DNA of 64,000 bases from Centipeda felix (GTDB taxonomy: Bacteria > Bacillota > Negativicutes > Selenomonadales > Selenomonadaceae): contig NZ_LT891959.1 of NCBI RefSeq assembly GCF_900186465.1, positions 186,001 through 250,000 of the forward strand. Direction: 5' to 3'. Under the pieces are notes generated by a model. It worked only from the letters and a program-made list of their open reading frames with translations, made no database searches and was not told where the DNA came from. A program made the translations under genes and the position numbers. Positions 7,613 to 16,000 of the stretch are shown one piece after another. How positions within the stretch are numbered: position 1 is the stretch's first letter; each line of letters begins with the position of its first letter.

Positions 7613-8047
7613 ATGTATACAATGAAGGGAGCCTGTGAAGCGACAGGAATGAGCTATGAGACGCTGAAATTCTACTGCAATCAGGGGCTTCTGCCGAACG
7701 TCAAGCGTGATGCACACAATCACCGTATTTTCGACAATCACGATATTGGATGGCTGAAAAGCCTTACCTGCCTCAGAAACTGCGGCATGAGTCTCGCCGA
7801 AATGAAGGAATACCTCGCACTCTGTCTCGGCGGTGTCCCCACCATCCCCGAGCGCAAAGAAATCCTCGCAGGCAAGCGCGCGGAACTCGTCGATCGACTC
7901 ACTGCTGTCCAAGCATCCATCGACTACATCGACTGGAAGCAGGGATTCTATGACGATGTGCTCTCAGGGCGCACGCCCTACATCAGCAATCTTCTCCCGA
8001 ATGAAGCGGATGCAGAATCTGCAGAAGAGAGCTCTGCACATGGGTGA
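7613..8047 (+). CDS. MerR-family transcriptional regulator
   Basis: The start at 7613 has GGAGG seven bases upstream; a more distant start would place the ORF inside the operator. The N-terminus is a winged helix-turn-helix of the MerR type (YTMKGACEATGMSYETLKFY, then a wing KRDAHNHRIF), followed by CLRNCGMSLAEMKEYL and a coiled coil of about 30 residues that dimerises. Cys residues (in CEATG, YCNQG, LRNCG, LALC) could sense electrophiles or metals, as in AdhR/NmlR-like members, though no metal-binding loop is evident. The divergent operon of reductases and hydrolases is its likely target. Confidence 0.9.
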   Translation: MYTMKGACEATGMSYETLKFYCNQGLLPNVKRDAHNHRIFDNHDIGWLKSLTCLRNCGMSLAEMKEYLALCLGGVPTIPERKEILAGKRAELVDRLTAVQASIDYIDWKQGFYDDVLSGRTPYISNLLPNEADAESAEESSAHG

Positions 8048-8060
8048 TTCCATGAAGAAA

Positions 8061-8106
8061 ATGACTGCTGCACAAGGTACATTTCCTTATGCAGCAGTCA
8101 TTTTTA
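8061..8106 (+). terminator. Terminator of the MerR gene
   Basis: An 11-bp perfect stem (TGACTGCTGCA with TGCAGCAGTCA, 8062-8072 and 8090-8100) followed by TTTTTAT lies 14 bases after the MerR stop codon. Confidence 0.9.
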
Positions 8107-8144
8107 TGTGATGATACAATTTCCTAGAGAATCGTCATTTGCTG

Positions 8145-8507
8145 TCATACAGCATCCGTATTCTCATTTTCCGTCAAGCACGCCTCTAACTGTCTTATCA
8201 AAATTGGTAATTCTTCAAAAACGACTTCCGCTATAATATTCCAGTTTGTTCCATCATAATCATGCACAAGACGATGCCGCAAGCCTGCGATCATCGCCCA
8301 TGGAATCTCACTATGTTTCGCTTTATACTCCGGGGTCAAATTATGGCTATGCTCCCCCATATTATATAGCGGCGTTGTGACAAGCCACTGCAACGGCAGC
8401 TGTGTCATCAGTGCTTCTTTTTCAATGCTATTTTTTAGGATATATTCCTGCAGGTGAGCGGCATAGTCATATATCTTTTGAACTCTTTGTCGATCGGAAT
8501 ACTTCAT
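8145..8507 (-). CDS. hepT: HepT-like HEPN-domain RNase toxin
   Basis: This 120-residue protein is of HEPN/DUF86 type with the motif RHRLVHDY at residues 77-84 (R-x4-H-x-Y). In characterised MntA-HepT systems the Arg and His form the RNase site and the Tyr is AMPylated by MntA, which silences the toxin; all three residues are present here. The start codon overlaps the stop of the nucleotidyltransferase gene by four bases (ATGA), as is usual for these pairs. The activity is inferred from family knowledge. Confidence 0.9.
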   Translation of the reverse strand: MKYSDRQRVQKIYDYAAHLQEYILKNSIEKEALMTQLPLQWLVTTPLYNMGEHSHNLTPEYKAKHSEIPWAMIAGLRHRLVHDYDGTNWNIIAEVVFEELPILIRQLEACLTENENTDAV

Positions 8508-8806
8508 GCCACCAAAACCTTTTCTTTCATGATTGTTTTGTAGAAATTACTGTCCGGGTTCACTTCACCGATCTCAAAAACATCTACTTTTTTCTCTAAC
8601 GTCTCTCGCAAATCCTCTGCCAGAGCAAAAATCATCGTTCGCTTAAACTTTTCTCCACCGTAAACCAAAAAATCCAAATCACTATTTTCGTCTGCTTCAC
8701 CTCTCGCATACGAGCCAAACAAATAAATTTCTTTCACACGGTATTTATCAGCAAGTGGTTTTACCTTCGCAACGATATGTTCCATTGTAAATACAGGCTT
8801 ATGCAT
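8504..8806 (-). CDS. mntA: MntA-like nucleotidyltransferase antitoxin
   Basis: This roughly 100-residue minimal nucleotidyltransferase has GSYARGEA (residues 31-38) and the metal-binding Asp pair in NSDLDFLV (Asp43, Asp45). In the MntA-HepT toxin-antitoxin class such proteins AMPylate the HepT toxin. CAGGAGG precedes two consecutive ATG codons; the second (8806) has the better spacing. A -10 like sequence (TATAAT, minus strand 8838..8833) lies just upstream. The pair stands directly beside the broken end of comM, so it may have arrived in the event that removed the 3' part of that gene. Confidence 0.9.
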   Translation of the reverse strand: MHKPVFTMEHIVAKVKPLADKYRVKEIYLFGSYARGEADENSDLDFLVYGGEKFKRTMIFALAEDLRETLEKKVDVFEIGEVNPDSNFYKTIMKEKVLVA

Positions 8807-8932
8807 CATAATCCCTCCTGTTTACTCATATCATTATATCACATAACCGCGCAGCTCTTCCCCTTTTCCTCTGATTTCCATACGATGCTGGCAAGAACCA
8901 CGATCAGGACACTCTTGCTTCATCCTGAAAAG

Positions 8933-10030
8933 TTAGGCGGCATTTCGTCTATCATTACATTGTATCGTTATTGACGTTACTTCGTTCATTGCCGCTACCA
9001 AAATGATACTAGAGGGAAACGTCAGTGTTGCGTTCGCACGCGAGACGGTAATCTGGCGATCCTCAATCGGTTCGCGCAGCACCTCAAGCGTCTTCTTGCT
9101 GAACTCCGGCAGCTCGTCGAGAAAGAGCACGCCGTGATGCGCAAGTGTCACCTCGCCCGGACGCGGGATGCTCCCGCCGCCGATCATCGCCACCGTCGAG
9201 GATGTATGATGCGGACTGCGGAAGGGGCGCGTGGTTACAAGCCCCGTATCCTTGCCGAGCAGCCCCGAGATGCTGTAAATCTTCGTGATCTCGATGGCTT
9301 CTTGCTTCGTCAGTTCCGGCAGGATCGAACTCATCCGACGTGCCAGCATCGTCTTGCCCGAACCGGGTACGCCAACCATGAGGACATTATGTCCGCCAGC
9401 CGCTGCAATCTCAAGCGCACGTTTCGCCTGATACTGCCCCTGTACGTCCGCAAAGTCATCGGTGAAGGCCGCATCCTTTTTCTGTTCTGTTGCATGTGGC
9501 ACGGCAGGAGTCAGCACCTCTGTGCCGGTCAGATGGCGCACAAGCTGCGCCAGATTCTCGACCGCATAGACCTTCAGCCCGTCAATCAGGAGTGCCTCAT
9601 CTGCATTGGAGGGAGCAACGTAAAACTCCGTAAGTCCCCGCTCACGCGCCGTGATTGCCATCGGGAGAATGCCGCTGATCGGACGGCAGTTTCCATCAAG
9701 GGAGAGTTCCGCAGAGAAGAGTGCGCTCTGCACCGCCGCCTCCGGAACAATGCCGTAGGATGCAAGAAGTCCGACGGCAATCGGCAGATCAAGCCCGGAA
9801 CTGTCCTTTCGCACATCGGCGGGCGCAAGATTCACCGTCACACGCTCCTGCCGCAGCTGAATACCGGAGTTGCGAATGGCAGTCCGCACCCGCTCCTTCG
9901 ACTCCTTCACCGACGTATCGGGAAGCCCCACCAGTTCAAAGCCCGGCAGCCCCGGCGATACATCCACCTCCACGTCGATAATCCGTCCATCTATCCCGAG
10001 GGTCGTCGCACCATAGGTCTTTGCAAACAA
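8933..10030 (-). pseudogene. comM: comM/yifB-like Mg-chelatase AAA protein, 3' truncated
   Basis: The start is a TTG (10030) with GGGAGG eight bases before it, giving [12 protein letters not shown], the usual N-terminus. The LonC-like N-terminal domain (1-180), Walker A GVPGSGKT (220-227) and Walker [11 protein letters not shown] (about 301-310) are intact. Family similarity ends at ILVAAMN (position about 8984), where complete proteins continue with a Cys-Pro-Cys-Gly-type segment, the rest of the AAA domain and a Mg-chelatase C-terminal domain; full length is about 500 residues against 365 here. Fifteen unrelated residues follow before the stop. ComM is a helicase that extends heteroduplex during natural transformation, so this copy is probably non-functional. 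Confidence 0.85.
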
Positions 10031-10063
10031 CGGCCTTCCCTCCCACGTTTCAAATATAAGAAA

Positions 10064-10069
10064 ATTATA
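10064..10069 (-). promoter_or_regulatory. Extended -10 promoter of comM
   Basis: TG-T-TATAAT on the minus strand is an extended -10 element about 35 bases before the TTG start of comM. No convincing -35 is seen, as is common for extended -10 promoters. Confidence 0.5.
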
Positions 10070-10107
10070 ACACAGGATAGGGGAAGATGGCTAATGATTC
10101 TTTGCAA

Positions 10108-10154
10108 CAAAAAAGAGAGATTCCAGACGTCCAGGTAGAGCGAATGGAATCTCT
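10108..10154 (-). terminator. Terminator of the cupin gene
   Basis: A 10-bp stem (AGAGATTCCA at 10116-10125 with TGGAATCTCT at 10145-10154) is followed on the minus strand by six T residues. Apart from this and the comM promoter, the 10031-10267 gap shows nothing else. Confidence 0.85.
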
Positions 10155-10267
10155 GTGGTGAGAAATCTTAGTAAAATACTGATAATAAAGTTCAACCTTG
10201 CTATTTGAACGCTCTACTACTCCCACTGGAGAATTTTCCACAGAAAATTAAGCGATTAAAATAATAG

Positions 10268-10639
10268 CTATTTTTCGATAGGAAAGTAGTCTGCCGGAAC
10301 GGGGGCAAGGATGCCAACGAAAATGAAGTCCTCTGTGCCCGTGTTCTTCATGCCGTGGCACATCCCCTTTGCAGAGACGATGACATCCCCCTTTTCGATA
10401 GGGCGTTCCTCGCCGATTGCTGGATAGAAAACGCCCTCACCTTGAATGCAGATCCAGATATCGTCCGCTTTGGCGTGTCCGTGCGGCTTGATTGTTTGCC
10501 CCGGCTTTAGCACCCAAACAACCCCGCTCGTCGACTCCGTCGCGTAGATCGGTGTGCGCGTCGCGACATCGCCCGATTTCGCCACTTCGGCGAGACGATA
10601 ACGGCGTGTCTCGAAATCGTTTGTAATCGCCTTGCTCAT
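10268..10639 (-). CDS. Single-domain cupin protein
   Basis: This 123-residue protein has the two conserved cupin motifs: PHGHAKADDIWICIQGEG and GDVIVSAKGMCHGMKN. The His residues in HGHAK and CHGM and an acidic residue could bind a metal. Such small cupins include sugar-binding proteins, isomerases and stress proteins; the reaction is not deducible. ATG at 10639 is preferred (GGAG eight bases before), with a GTG one codon earlier. It is monocistronic, ending at the 10108-10154 terminator; a TATAAT lies on the minus strand at 10691..10686. Confidence 0.8.
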   Translation of the reverse strand: MSKAITNDFETRRYRLAEVAKSGDVATRTPIYATESTSGVVWVLKPGQTIKPHGHAKADDIWICIQGEGVFYPAIGEERPIEKGDVIVSAKGMCHGMKNTGTEDFIFVGILAPVPADYFPIEK

Positions 10640-10736
10640 CACGTTTTCTCCTCTCGTACAATCATTGGTTGAAATATTCCATGTTATTATAATTCGGTTC
10701 GTTGTAAAATGAAGTTGAACAGCTAAACAAAAACAA

Positions 10737-10848
10737 AATCCATAGTGACATCCCGTGCTATAATGGTTCTGCTACAAAACATCAGCAAAGGAGCACTATG
10801 GATTACCCCCATTCTACCACAACGGATGATATTGTCAAGAACAGTTGA
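10737..10848 (+). pseudogene. 5' fragment of a gene interrupted by the IS3-family element
   Basis: An extended -10 TGCTATAAT (-10 at 10759-10764), an AGGAG site and ATG at 10798 start a frame MDYPHSTTTDDIVKNS that stops at 10846-10848 inside the left end of the insertion element. The start codon lies within an 11-bp inverted repeat (10737-10747 with 10794-10804), which could hide the ribosome binding site in mRNA. The remainder of the gene is not found at the other side of the element. It may be the beginning of another transposase; the family is not recognised. Confidence 0.4.
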
Positions 10849-10874
10849 CAAATTTCTCACAAGGGAATGAACGC

Positions 10875-11783
10875 TTAAGTAGCTGCGGCAATAGAGTCAT
10901 AGAACTGACGCCGCTTCACCATCGGAGGAAGCCCCCCGTTTGTTGAACAAATCCGACGGTTGTTCCAATAGCTCATGAAGTATCGCCAAACCAGTACCTT
11001 CAACTCTTCGATTGTCATCTTCTTTGTGTCATAGCGTCCATAGAGCAGCTCGGACTTCATGCGCGCCCACATACTCTCACAGCGCGCATTGTCATGACAG
11101 CGTCCACCGGCACTGTTCATGCTTTGACGAATCCCATAGGTATGAATTGCCTCCCGATACAGCTGACTCGTATACTGGCTGCCGCGATCCGAGTGCAGGA
11201 TTGCTCCCCTGAGCTTTGGGTAGGAGAGCATAGCGTTATCCAGCATCCTTACGCATAGAGAAGCCTTCATGTTCGTGTCCATAGACAGTCCGAGCACGCT
11301 GGCATCATAACAGTCAAAGAGTGCTGAAATGTAGAGTTTTCCGTCATACGCCGGAATCTTTGTCATGTCAGTGACACACTTGGAAAGAGGTGTGTCGGCA
11401 GTAAAATCGCGCCCCATGAGATCCTCTGACATCTGTGCCTTATGATCTGTTTTGGTGATACCGTTCGGTCTATGATTGGGGCGATGACTTAAGCCAATCT
11501 CTTCCATAACACGGTAAACAGTTCGTTCACTCGGAATACGGACGCCTTCCGGCTGTTTGATCTTGAGTGCCTGATACATGCGGATTCTTCCGTAGGTGTC
11601 GTTGCATTCGTCCTCTGCATGAATCTGCATCATGGCGTCGGCAAGTTCCTGATATTTCCATGGGCGGTCTTTGCTCGTCAAATACTGATAAAATCCCTGT
11701 CTCGTGACATGGAGCATCTTGCAGCAGAAGCTGATATTTCCTTTGAGGGCGCCATCTGAGGTCTTGAACGCAATCAACTTCAT
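10875..11783 (-). CDS. IS3-family transposase OrfB (integrase domain)
   Basis: This 302-residue DDE recombinase has an HTH_21-like N-terminal region, then a retroviral-type integrase core with Asp139 (CVTDMTKI), Asp199 (LHSDRGSQYTS) and Glu236 (DNARCESMWARMK), the full catalytic triad. It overlaps orfA by four bases (ATGA). A T-TTT-TTC slippery sequence in orfA (minus strand, 11825..11819) would join the frames by a -1 shift to give the OrfAB transposase. The gene appears intact. Confidence 0.93.
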   Translation of the reverse strand: MKLIAFKTSDGALKGNISFCCKMLHVTRQGFYQYLTSKDRPWKYQELADAMMQIHAEDECNDTYGRIRMYQALKIKQPEGVRIPSERTVYRVMEEIGLSHRPNHRPNGITKTDHKAQMSEDLMGRDFTADTPLSKCVTDMTKIPAYDGKLYISALFDCYDASVLGLSMDTNMKASLCVRMLDNAMLSYPKLRGAILHSDRGSQYTSQLYREAIHTYGIRQSMNSAGGRCHDNARCESMWARMKSELLYGRYDTKKMTIEELKVLVWRYFMSYWNNRRICSTNGGLPPMVKRRQFYDSIAAAT

Positions 11784-12118
11784 GCGTTCGTTTTTGTTGA
11801 CTTCAGACGGCTCGCGGCGAAAAAAGCGCTTGCTTCCTCCAGAAAGTCATTCTCTTTCTTTAGCCGTCGAATTTCCTTCTCCTGTGCTTTGAGTTGTGCA
11901 CGAAGCTGTACGAGTTCCTCGTGCAGACTTAGGGCACTCTGCGGTGTTTGCGTGCCACACCCAAGATCCAAATATCCAAGCCGATGAGCACGCATCCATG
12001 TATACATTGTGTTCTTGGAAATTCCCAGCTCTTTGGCGGCTTTCGCCTGACCGATTTCCTGCGCCAGCTTGATTGCCTGCACCTTAAATTCGTGATCGTA
12101 TTGTCTGTTTGTTGCCAT
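11780..12118 (-). CDS. IS3-family transposase OrfA (helix-turn-helix)
   Basis: This 112-residue protein has an N-terminal HTH_8/Tc1-like domain (EIGQAKAAKELGISKNTMY, residues about 21-39) and a leucine-zipper coiled coil (LHEELVQLRAQLKAQ.., about 65-95) used for multimerisation. It binds the element ends. The slippery heptamer lies at codons for SAFFAA close to its C-terminus; shifting -1 there gives FFRREPSEVNKNER leading straight into the OrfB frame. Confidence 0.92.
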   Translation of the reverse strand: MATNRQYDHEFKVQAIKLAQEIGQAKAAKELGISKNTMYTWMRAHRLGYLDLGCGTQTPQSALSLHEELVQLRAQLKAQEKEIRRLKKENDFLEEASAFFAASRLKSTKTNA

Positions 12119-12198
12119 TTTGATCTCTCCTTCTCCTCTTTGACTTTATCTAAAATCCTTGCAGAGAAGTTGTCAACTTTATTTATACAACATCACCA

Positions 12199-12226
12199 AC
12201 CACGCGACTATCGCGTGGTTTTCTTT
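12199..12226 (+). terminator. Terminator to the right of the IS element
   Basis: ACCACGCG and CGCGTGGT form an 8-bp stem with a 5-base loop followed by TTTTCTTT on the plus strand. It does not belong to any intact plus-strand gene, so it is probably left from the gene or element that was disrupted here. Confidence 0.6.
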
Positions 12227-12299
12227 ATACAAAAATCAAGCTACAGAATCCTCGAAGCTGAAGCCAATATGTGCGCTGCTCCTTTCGAAGGGATGGAGG

Positions 12300-12467
12300 A
12301 CATAAAAAGGGGCTGTTGCACGAAACAAACGTGCAGCAGCCTCAATTTTGTACAAAATCAAGAAGGATGGATCCCGTTCGTCTGACCTGCCCCCCAAATG
12401 TTAGACTTAGAGGAACTAACTTTTGGGGGTCAGGTCATTCACCTTCGTGCAACAGCCCTTTTATGTT
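12300..12467. mobile_element. MITE-like element with 24-25 bp inverted repeats
   Basis: ACATAAAAAGGGGCTGTTGC and on to CGAA at 12300-12324 is repeated inverted at 12444-12467 (one base gap). GGGCTGTTGCA ends are common on IS elements, and the 168-bp body has no coding potential, so it is a non-autonomous (MITE) derivative. Inside, GGCTGTTGCACG and CGTGCAGCAGCC form a second hairpin next to the left end. Confidence 0.7.
12383..12437. repeat. Abutting left and right ends of an IS150-type element
   Basis: TGACCTGCCCCCCAAATGTT at 12383 matches, inverted, AACTTTTGGGGGTCAGGTCA at 12418-12437. Such TGACCTGACCCCCAAAAGTT ends are typical of the IS150 branch of IS3 elements. Only a few bases separate the two ends, so a complete insertion sequence has been lost, leaving a 55-bp palindromic scar inside the MITE. 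Confidence 0.7.
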
Positions 12468-12577
12468 CCCATTGTGCAGGCAGGGACTTGCAGAAGCTCT
12501 ACACGCACGACACGGAGGAGATAAAGAAGAAGACGGCACGCATCTTTAGCAGGCTTGTAGACAAATGATTTTTGTAG

Positions 12578-12625
12578 AAAACCCGCTATAGATAAGGTGC
12601 TAGCCCCTTATCTATAGCGGGTTTT
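12578..12625. terminator. Bidirectional terminator after hinT
   Basis: A 20-bp perfect stem (AAAACCCGCTATAGATAAGG and its complement) with an 8-base loop is flanked by A and T runs. It ends the long leftward operon whose last gene is hinT and also the gene fragment from the left. Confidence 0.9.
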
Positions 12626-12665
12626 CCCATCCACTTTTCATTTAATGGTAAAATACATACACTTC

Positions 12666-13013
12666 TCAGCCGGGTGGCCATGCAAATGCACGTCCGCCGA
12701 GAAGGTGAAAGTGCAGATGCCCGACAGTCTGTCCCCCGTCTTCCCCTGTATTGGTGACGAGACGGAATCCGTCACCATCCACGCCAAGGCTGCGGGCAAG
12801 CTGCGGAACGACCTCTGTAAGAATATGTGCTGCCAGAACTCCATCTTCCGCGCCAAAGTCCAGAACGCTGCGGATATGCTTCTTCGGTATGATGAGTACA
12901 TGCTCCGGTGCCTGCGGGTCTAGGTCGCGAAAGGCAAGCACCGTATCGTCTTCATAGACTTTGGTCGACGGAATCTCTCCCTGTGCAATCTTGCAAAAAA
13001 TACAATCTGCCAT
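12666..13013 (-). CDS. hinT: HIT-family nucleotide hydrolase (HinT-like)
   Basis: This 115-residue protein starts MADCIFCKIAQGEIPS, typical of the Hint branch, and has the histidine triad HLHFH at 99-103 within GQTVGHLHFHLLGG. Hint enzymes cleave AMP-linked phosphoramidates as cytosolic homodimers. The two Cys at 4 and 7 match the zinc-site Cys of many family members. ATG at 13013 has AAGGAAG eight bases before it; the GTG three codons upstream overlaps that site. It follows addA by 66 bases and is probably the last gene of the repair operon. Confidence 0.93.
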   Translation of the reverse strand: MADCIFCKIAQGEIPSTKVYEDDTVLAFRDLDPQAPEHVLIIPKKHIRSVLDFGAEDGVLAAHILTEVVPQLARSLGVDGDGFRLVTNTGEDGGQTVGHLHFHLLGGRAFAWPPG

Positions 13014-13079
13014 GTAATTCACTTCCTTTCAAGGAATCACTGATATCAACAGAATTCGACGCAAGGAAGAATTTTCCTC

Positions 13080-16000
13080 CTATGCACTGGCCGCCTGACG
13101 CTCCATGCGTACTTCACGACCTGTATCCAGCAAAAACAGGTAGCATTCCTTCACTGGTCGCCCAAGGATCGTCTCTACGGCATCACAGTATAGGTCAATC
13201 TGAAACTGATAGCGTGTGCGTGCATCCTGCGGGGAAATATGACGATCCGTCTTATAGTCGAGAAGAATATAATCGCCGTTTTCTTCCTCAAAGAGGACGT
13301 CGATGATACCCTGCAGGAAAATGCGATCTGCCTCGTCCTGTGCCTCCTTATAGTATTTCTTCGCCGGCAGGAGCCGCCCGAACGGCAGCTCACGATATAC
13401 ACGCTTCGCCTCACGCAGACGGCGTCCGAGCGCCGAGGAAACGAACCGCCACACATTGCGGACATCGAGGCTCTGATATGCTTCTTCGGTCAGAATTCCC
13501 TGATCGAAAAGGGATCGTGCCTGACGCTCAATAGCCGCAATGTCAGGCACCTCCGCGAAATCAAGATGCTGCATGAGTGCATGCATGGCTGTGCCGCGCT
13601 CCATCGGACTCAATGCAGCACGCTTTGCCGTGCGCAGAAAACGCGGAACTTCCCATTCCTGCCCGCCTGCCCCCGCGCCAACAGCAGGCGCAAAGGACGG
13701 CAGAACCTCCTCATCGGGGAAGTTCTCACGCTTGAGTTCCGTTACGCTGGTCTTTGCGTGGATCTGTTCCGTGCCCCTGCTGTCATACGTCCAACTGAGA
13801 ATAGAGTCGACATACGGTGCACGTACTCCCGGCGAAAGCGGCTCTCCGCTGCGAATGGCAGAAAGTTCGGCATCTTCCGCCCTCTCCTCCTCACTGCGTG
13901 ACGTACGTACATCTGCTTTCTCAATCCGCACGGCGAATCGCGCTTTTTCATCGCTCCATTCCCGCAGCTCGATGCCCTCAACTCCCTCCATCAACGCCTG
14001 TCCATCGGGATGCCGCATCAGTGCCAGGGCAATCCAGTCCAGATAGCAGGATGCACCGAGAATGGCGGCATCCGGAAACGTCTCTCCCTCCTCCCTCGCG
14101 TATTGCTGGCAGAAATCCCGCAGCTGCGCCAAGCGGCTCAAGCCGCTCCGAGAGGTGCGCAGTGTCCCCGTCAGGATGAGTTTTTCCTGCGCGCGTGTCA
14201 TCGCAACATAGAGGATACGCATTTCCTCCGCGATCGTCTCGCGGCGGATCACCTCTTTGACGCTTCGCCGACCCAGCGTATCATATTTCTGCCGCCCGAT
14301 TTCCGTGTTCTCATATACACGCACGCCGATCCCAGCATGTGCATGATAGAGCACGTCTCCTGATATATCCTGCGTATTAAACGCACCGGCTATATTCGCG
14401 AGAAAAACGACGGGAAACTCCAGACCTTTACTGCGGTGAATGGTCATGATCCGCACGACATCTTCGCTCTCACCCAATGTCCGCGCGGCAGAGAGATCGG
14501 TACTGCGCCGCCGCAGAGCATCCATATAGCGCAGGAAACGAAACAGACCTCGTTCATTCGTACGCTCAAAATCGCCCGCACGATCGATGAGCATTCGCAA
14601 ATTTGCCTGCCGCAGAATGCCGTCGGGAAGTGCGCCGACATAGTCATAGTACCCCGATGTACGGTATAGATGCCAGAGTAGCTCAGGCACACTGTGCAGC
14701 AATGCATCACGTCGCCAGCACCTTATCGTCTGCAGTGCCTCCTTTGCCTTATTTCGTACAGCAGGCGGAACCTCCTCTGCGTCTGCTCCCTTCAGAGCAT
14801 CGTAGATCGAGCCAACAGGTGTGTGAATGCGCAGCAGGGCAAGTTCCTCCATCGACATCCCGATCATCGGCGATGTGAGGACGGCCGTCAGCGGAGTATC
14901 CTGCCGTGCATTGTCCAGGACAGCGAGAAGGGAAAGCATCATGCGTATTTCGCTTGCCTCAAAATACCCTGCCGTATCATCTGCATAGGACGGAATGCCC
15001 GCTTCTCGCAGGGCATCCATCAGGATAACTGCCCGTTCCTTTGCGCCGCGCAGCAGGACGACAATATCGCTCCAGCGCAGAGCTTTTCCGCTCTGGACAG
15101 TATATCCTGCATCGACCAGCTCTTTGATGCGACGCGCGATATAGTGTGACTCCACCGCAAAGGCAGCCAGCTCTTCGCCCTCATCGTCCGCTTCCTCTGC
15201 GGAGTAATCCGCATCCAGGAGATCGATCTCCAGCGGCGATGCCAAAGATTTCCCCGCAGGATCGTCGTCAAAGGTGCGTCCCGGATTCAGGCGTGCACTC
15301 TGATCGTAGGCGATCTCGACCGCCGACTCCGTCATGATCTGCGAGAATATCTCATTGATGGGCTGCAGCACCTCGGCGCGGCTGCGGAAGTTCTCTGACA
15401 TGGTGATCAGTTCACCGGCAGAGCTGCCCTGACGATAGGCACGATAGGTATGTTGGAAAAGACTCGGATCCGCCAGCCGAAAACGATAGATACTCTGCTT
15501 CACGTCGCCGACAATAAAGCGGTTGTCATCACGCGCGATCTGCCGCAGGATGCCCTCTTGAAGCCCATTCGTATCCTGATATTCATCCACCATGATCGCT
15601 GCATAGTATGCACGAAGCTCGTCTGCGATATCCGTCGGATCAACGGAATTCAGATCATCCTGCAGCTGCTCTGGATGCCGACACAGGAGTGCCAACGCAC
15701 GATGCTCCAGATCACTGAAGTCCAAAAGAGAATGTTCCAATTTCTCCTTTTGAAAGGCATGATGAAAATCCAATGCCAGACGGGCATATTGGCGAATGGC
15801 GGTATTCGCTCTATTCTCCGCGGCACAGAGCTCCTCTGCTGTGGCGGGCAGCTGATCGACAGCGGCGTCCCATGCCTTGTAAATATTCGTTATCTTTTTT
15901 TTCAACGCACTGCCAAGCTCTGGATCATAGTTCTCGATGGACTTGTGCGGGATGCTTTTCCGCTGTTTCTTTGCAGCAGCTGCATCCACACGAAAGCGTT

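Larger units (their letters stand above)
10843..12178 (-). mobile_element. IS3-family insertion sequence
   Basis: The roughly 1.34-kb element has imperfect terminal inverted repeats: AGTTGACAAATTTCTCACAAGG at the left matches, inverted, CCTTGCAGAGAAGTTGTCAACT at 12157-12178 (17-18 of 22 positions). It carries orfA and orfB in the order and overlap typical of IS3 elements. No target duplication is obvious at the two ends, which suggests rearrangement after insertion. It splits a short plus-strand gene start on its left. Confidence 0.85.
12229..12568 (+). pseudogene. Disrupted gene fragments on both sides of the MITE
   Basis: Left of the element, 12230-12300 reads SSYRILEAEANMCAAPFEGMED in one open frame. 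Right of it, 12470-12568 reads GRDLQKLYTHDTEEIKKKTA and ends RLVDK before a TGA, a natural-looking C-terminus just before a terminator. Together they suggest one former gene whose middle was replaced by the insertion. I do not recognise the product. The two pieces need not belong to the same gene. Confidence 0.35.

Noticed and set aside
12300-12467. Inverted repeats taken as a possible CRISPR array or attachment site
   Set aside because: There are only two copies in inverted orientation, no spacers and no cas genes; the ends match IS termini.
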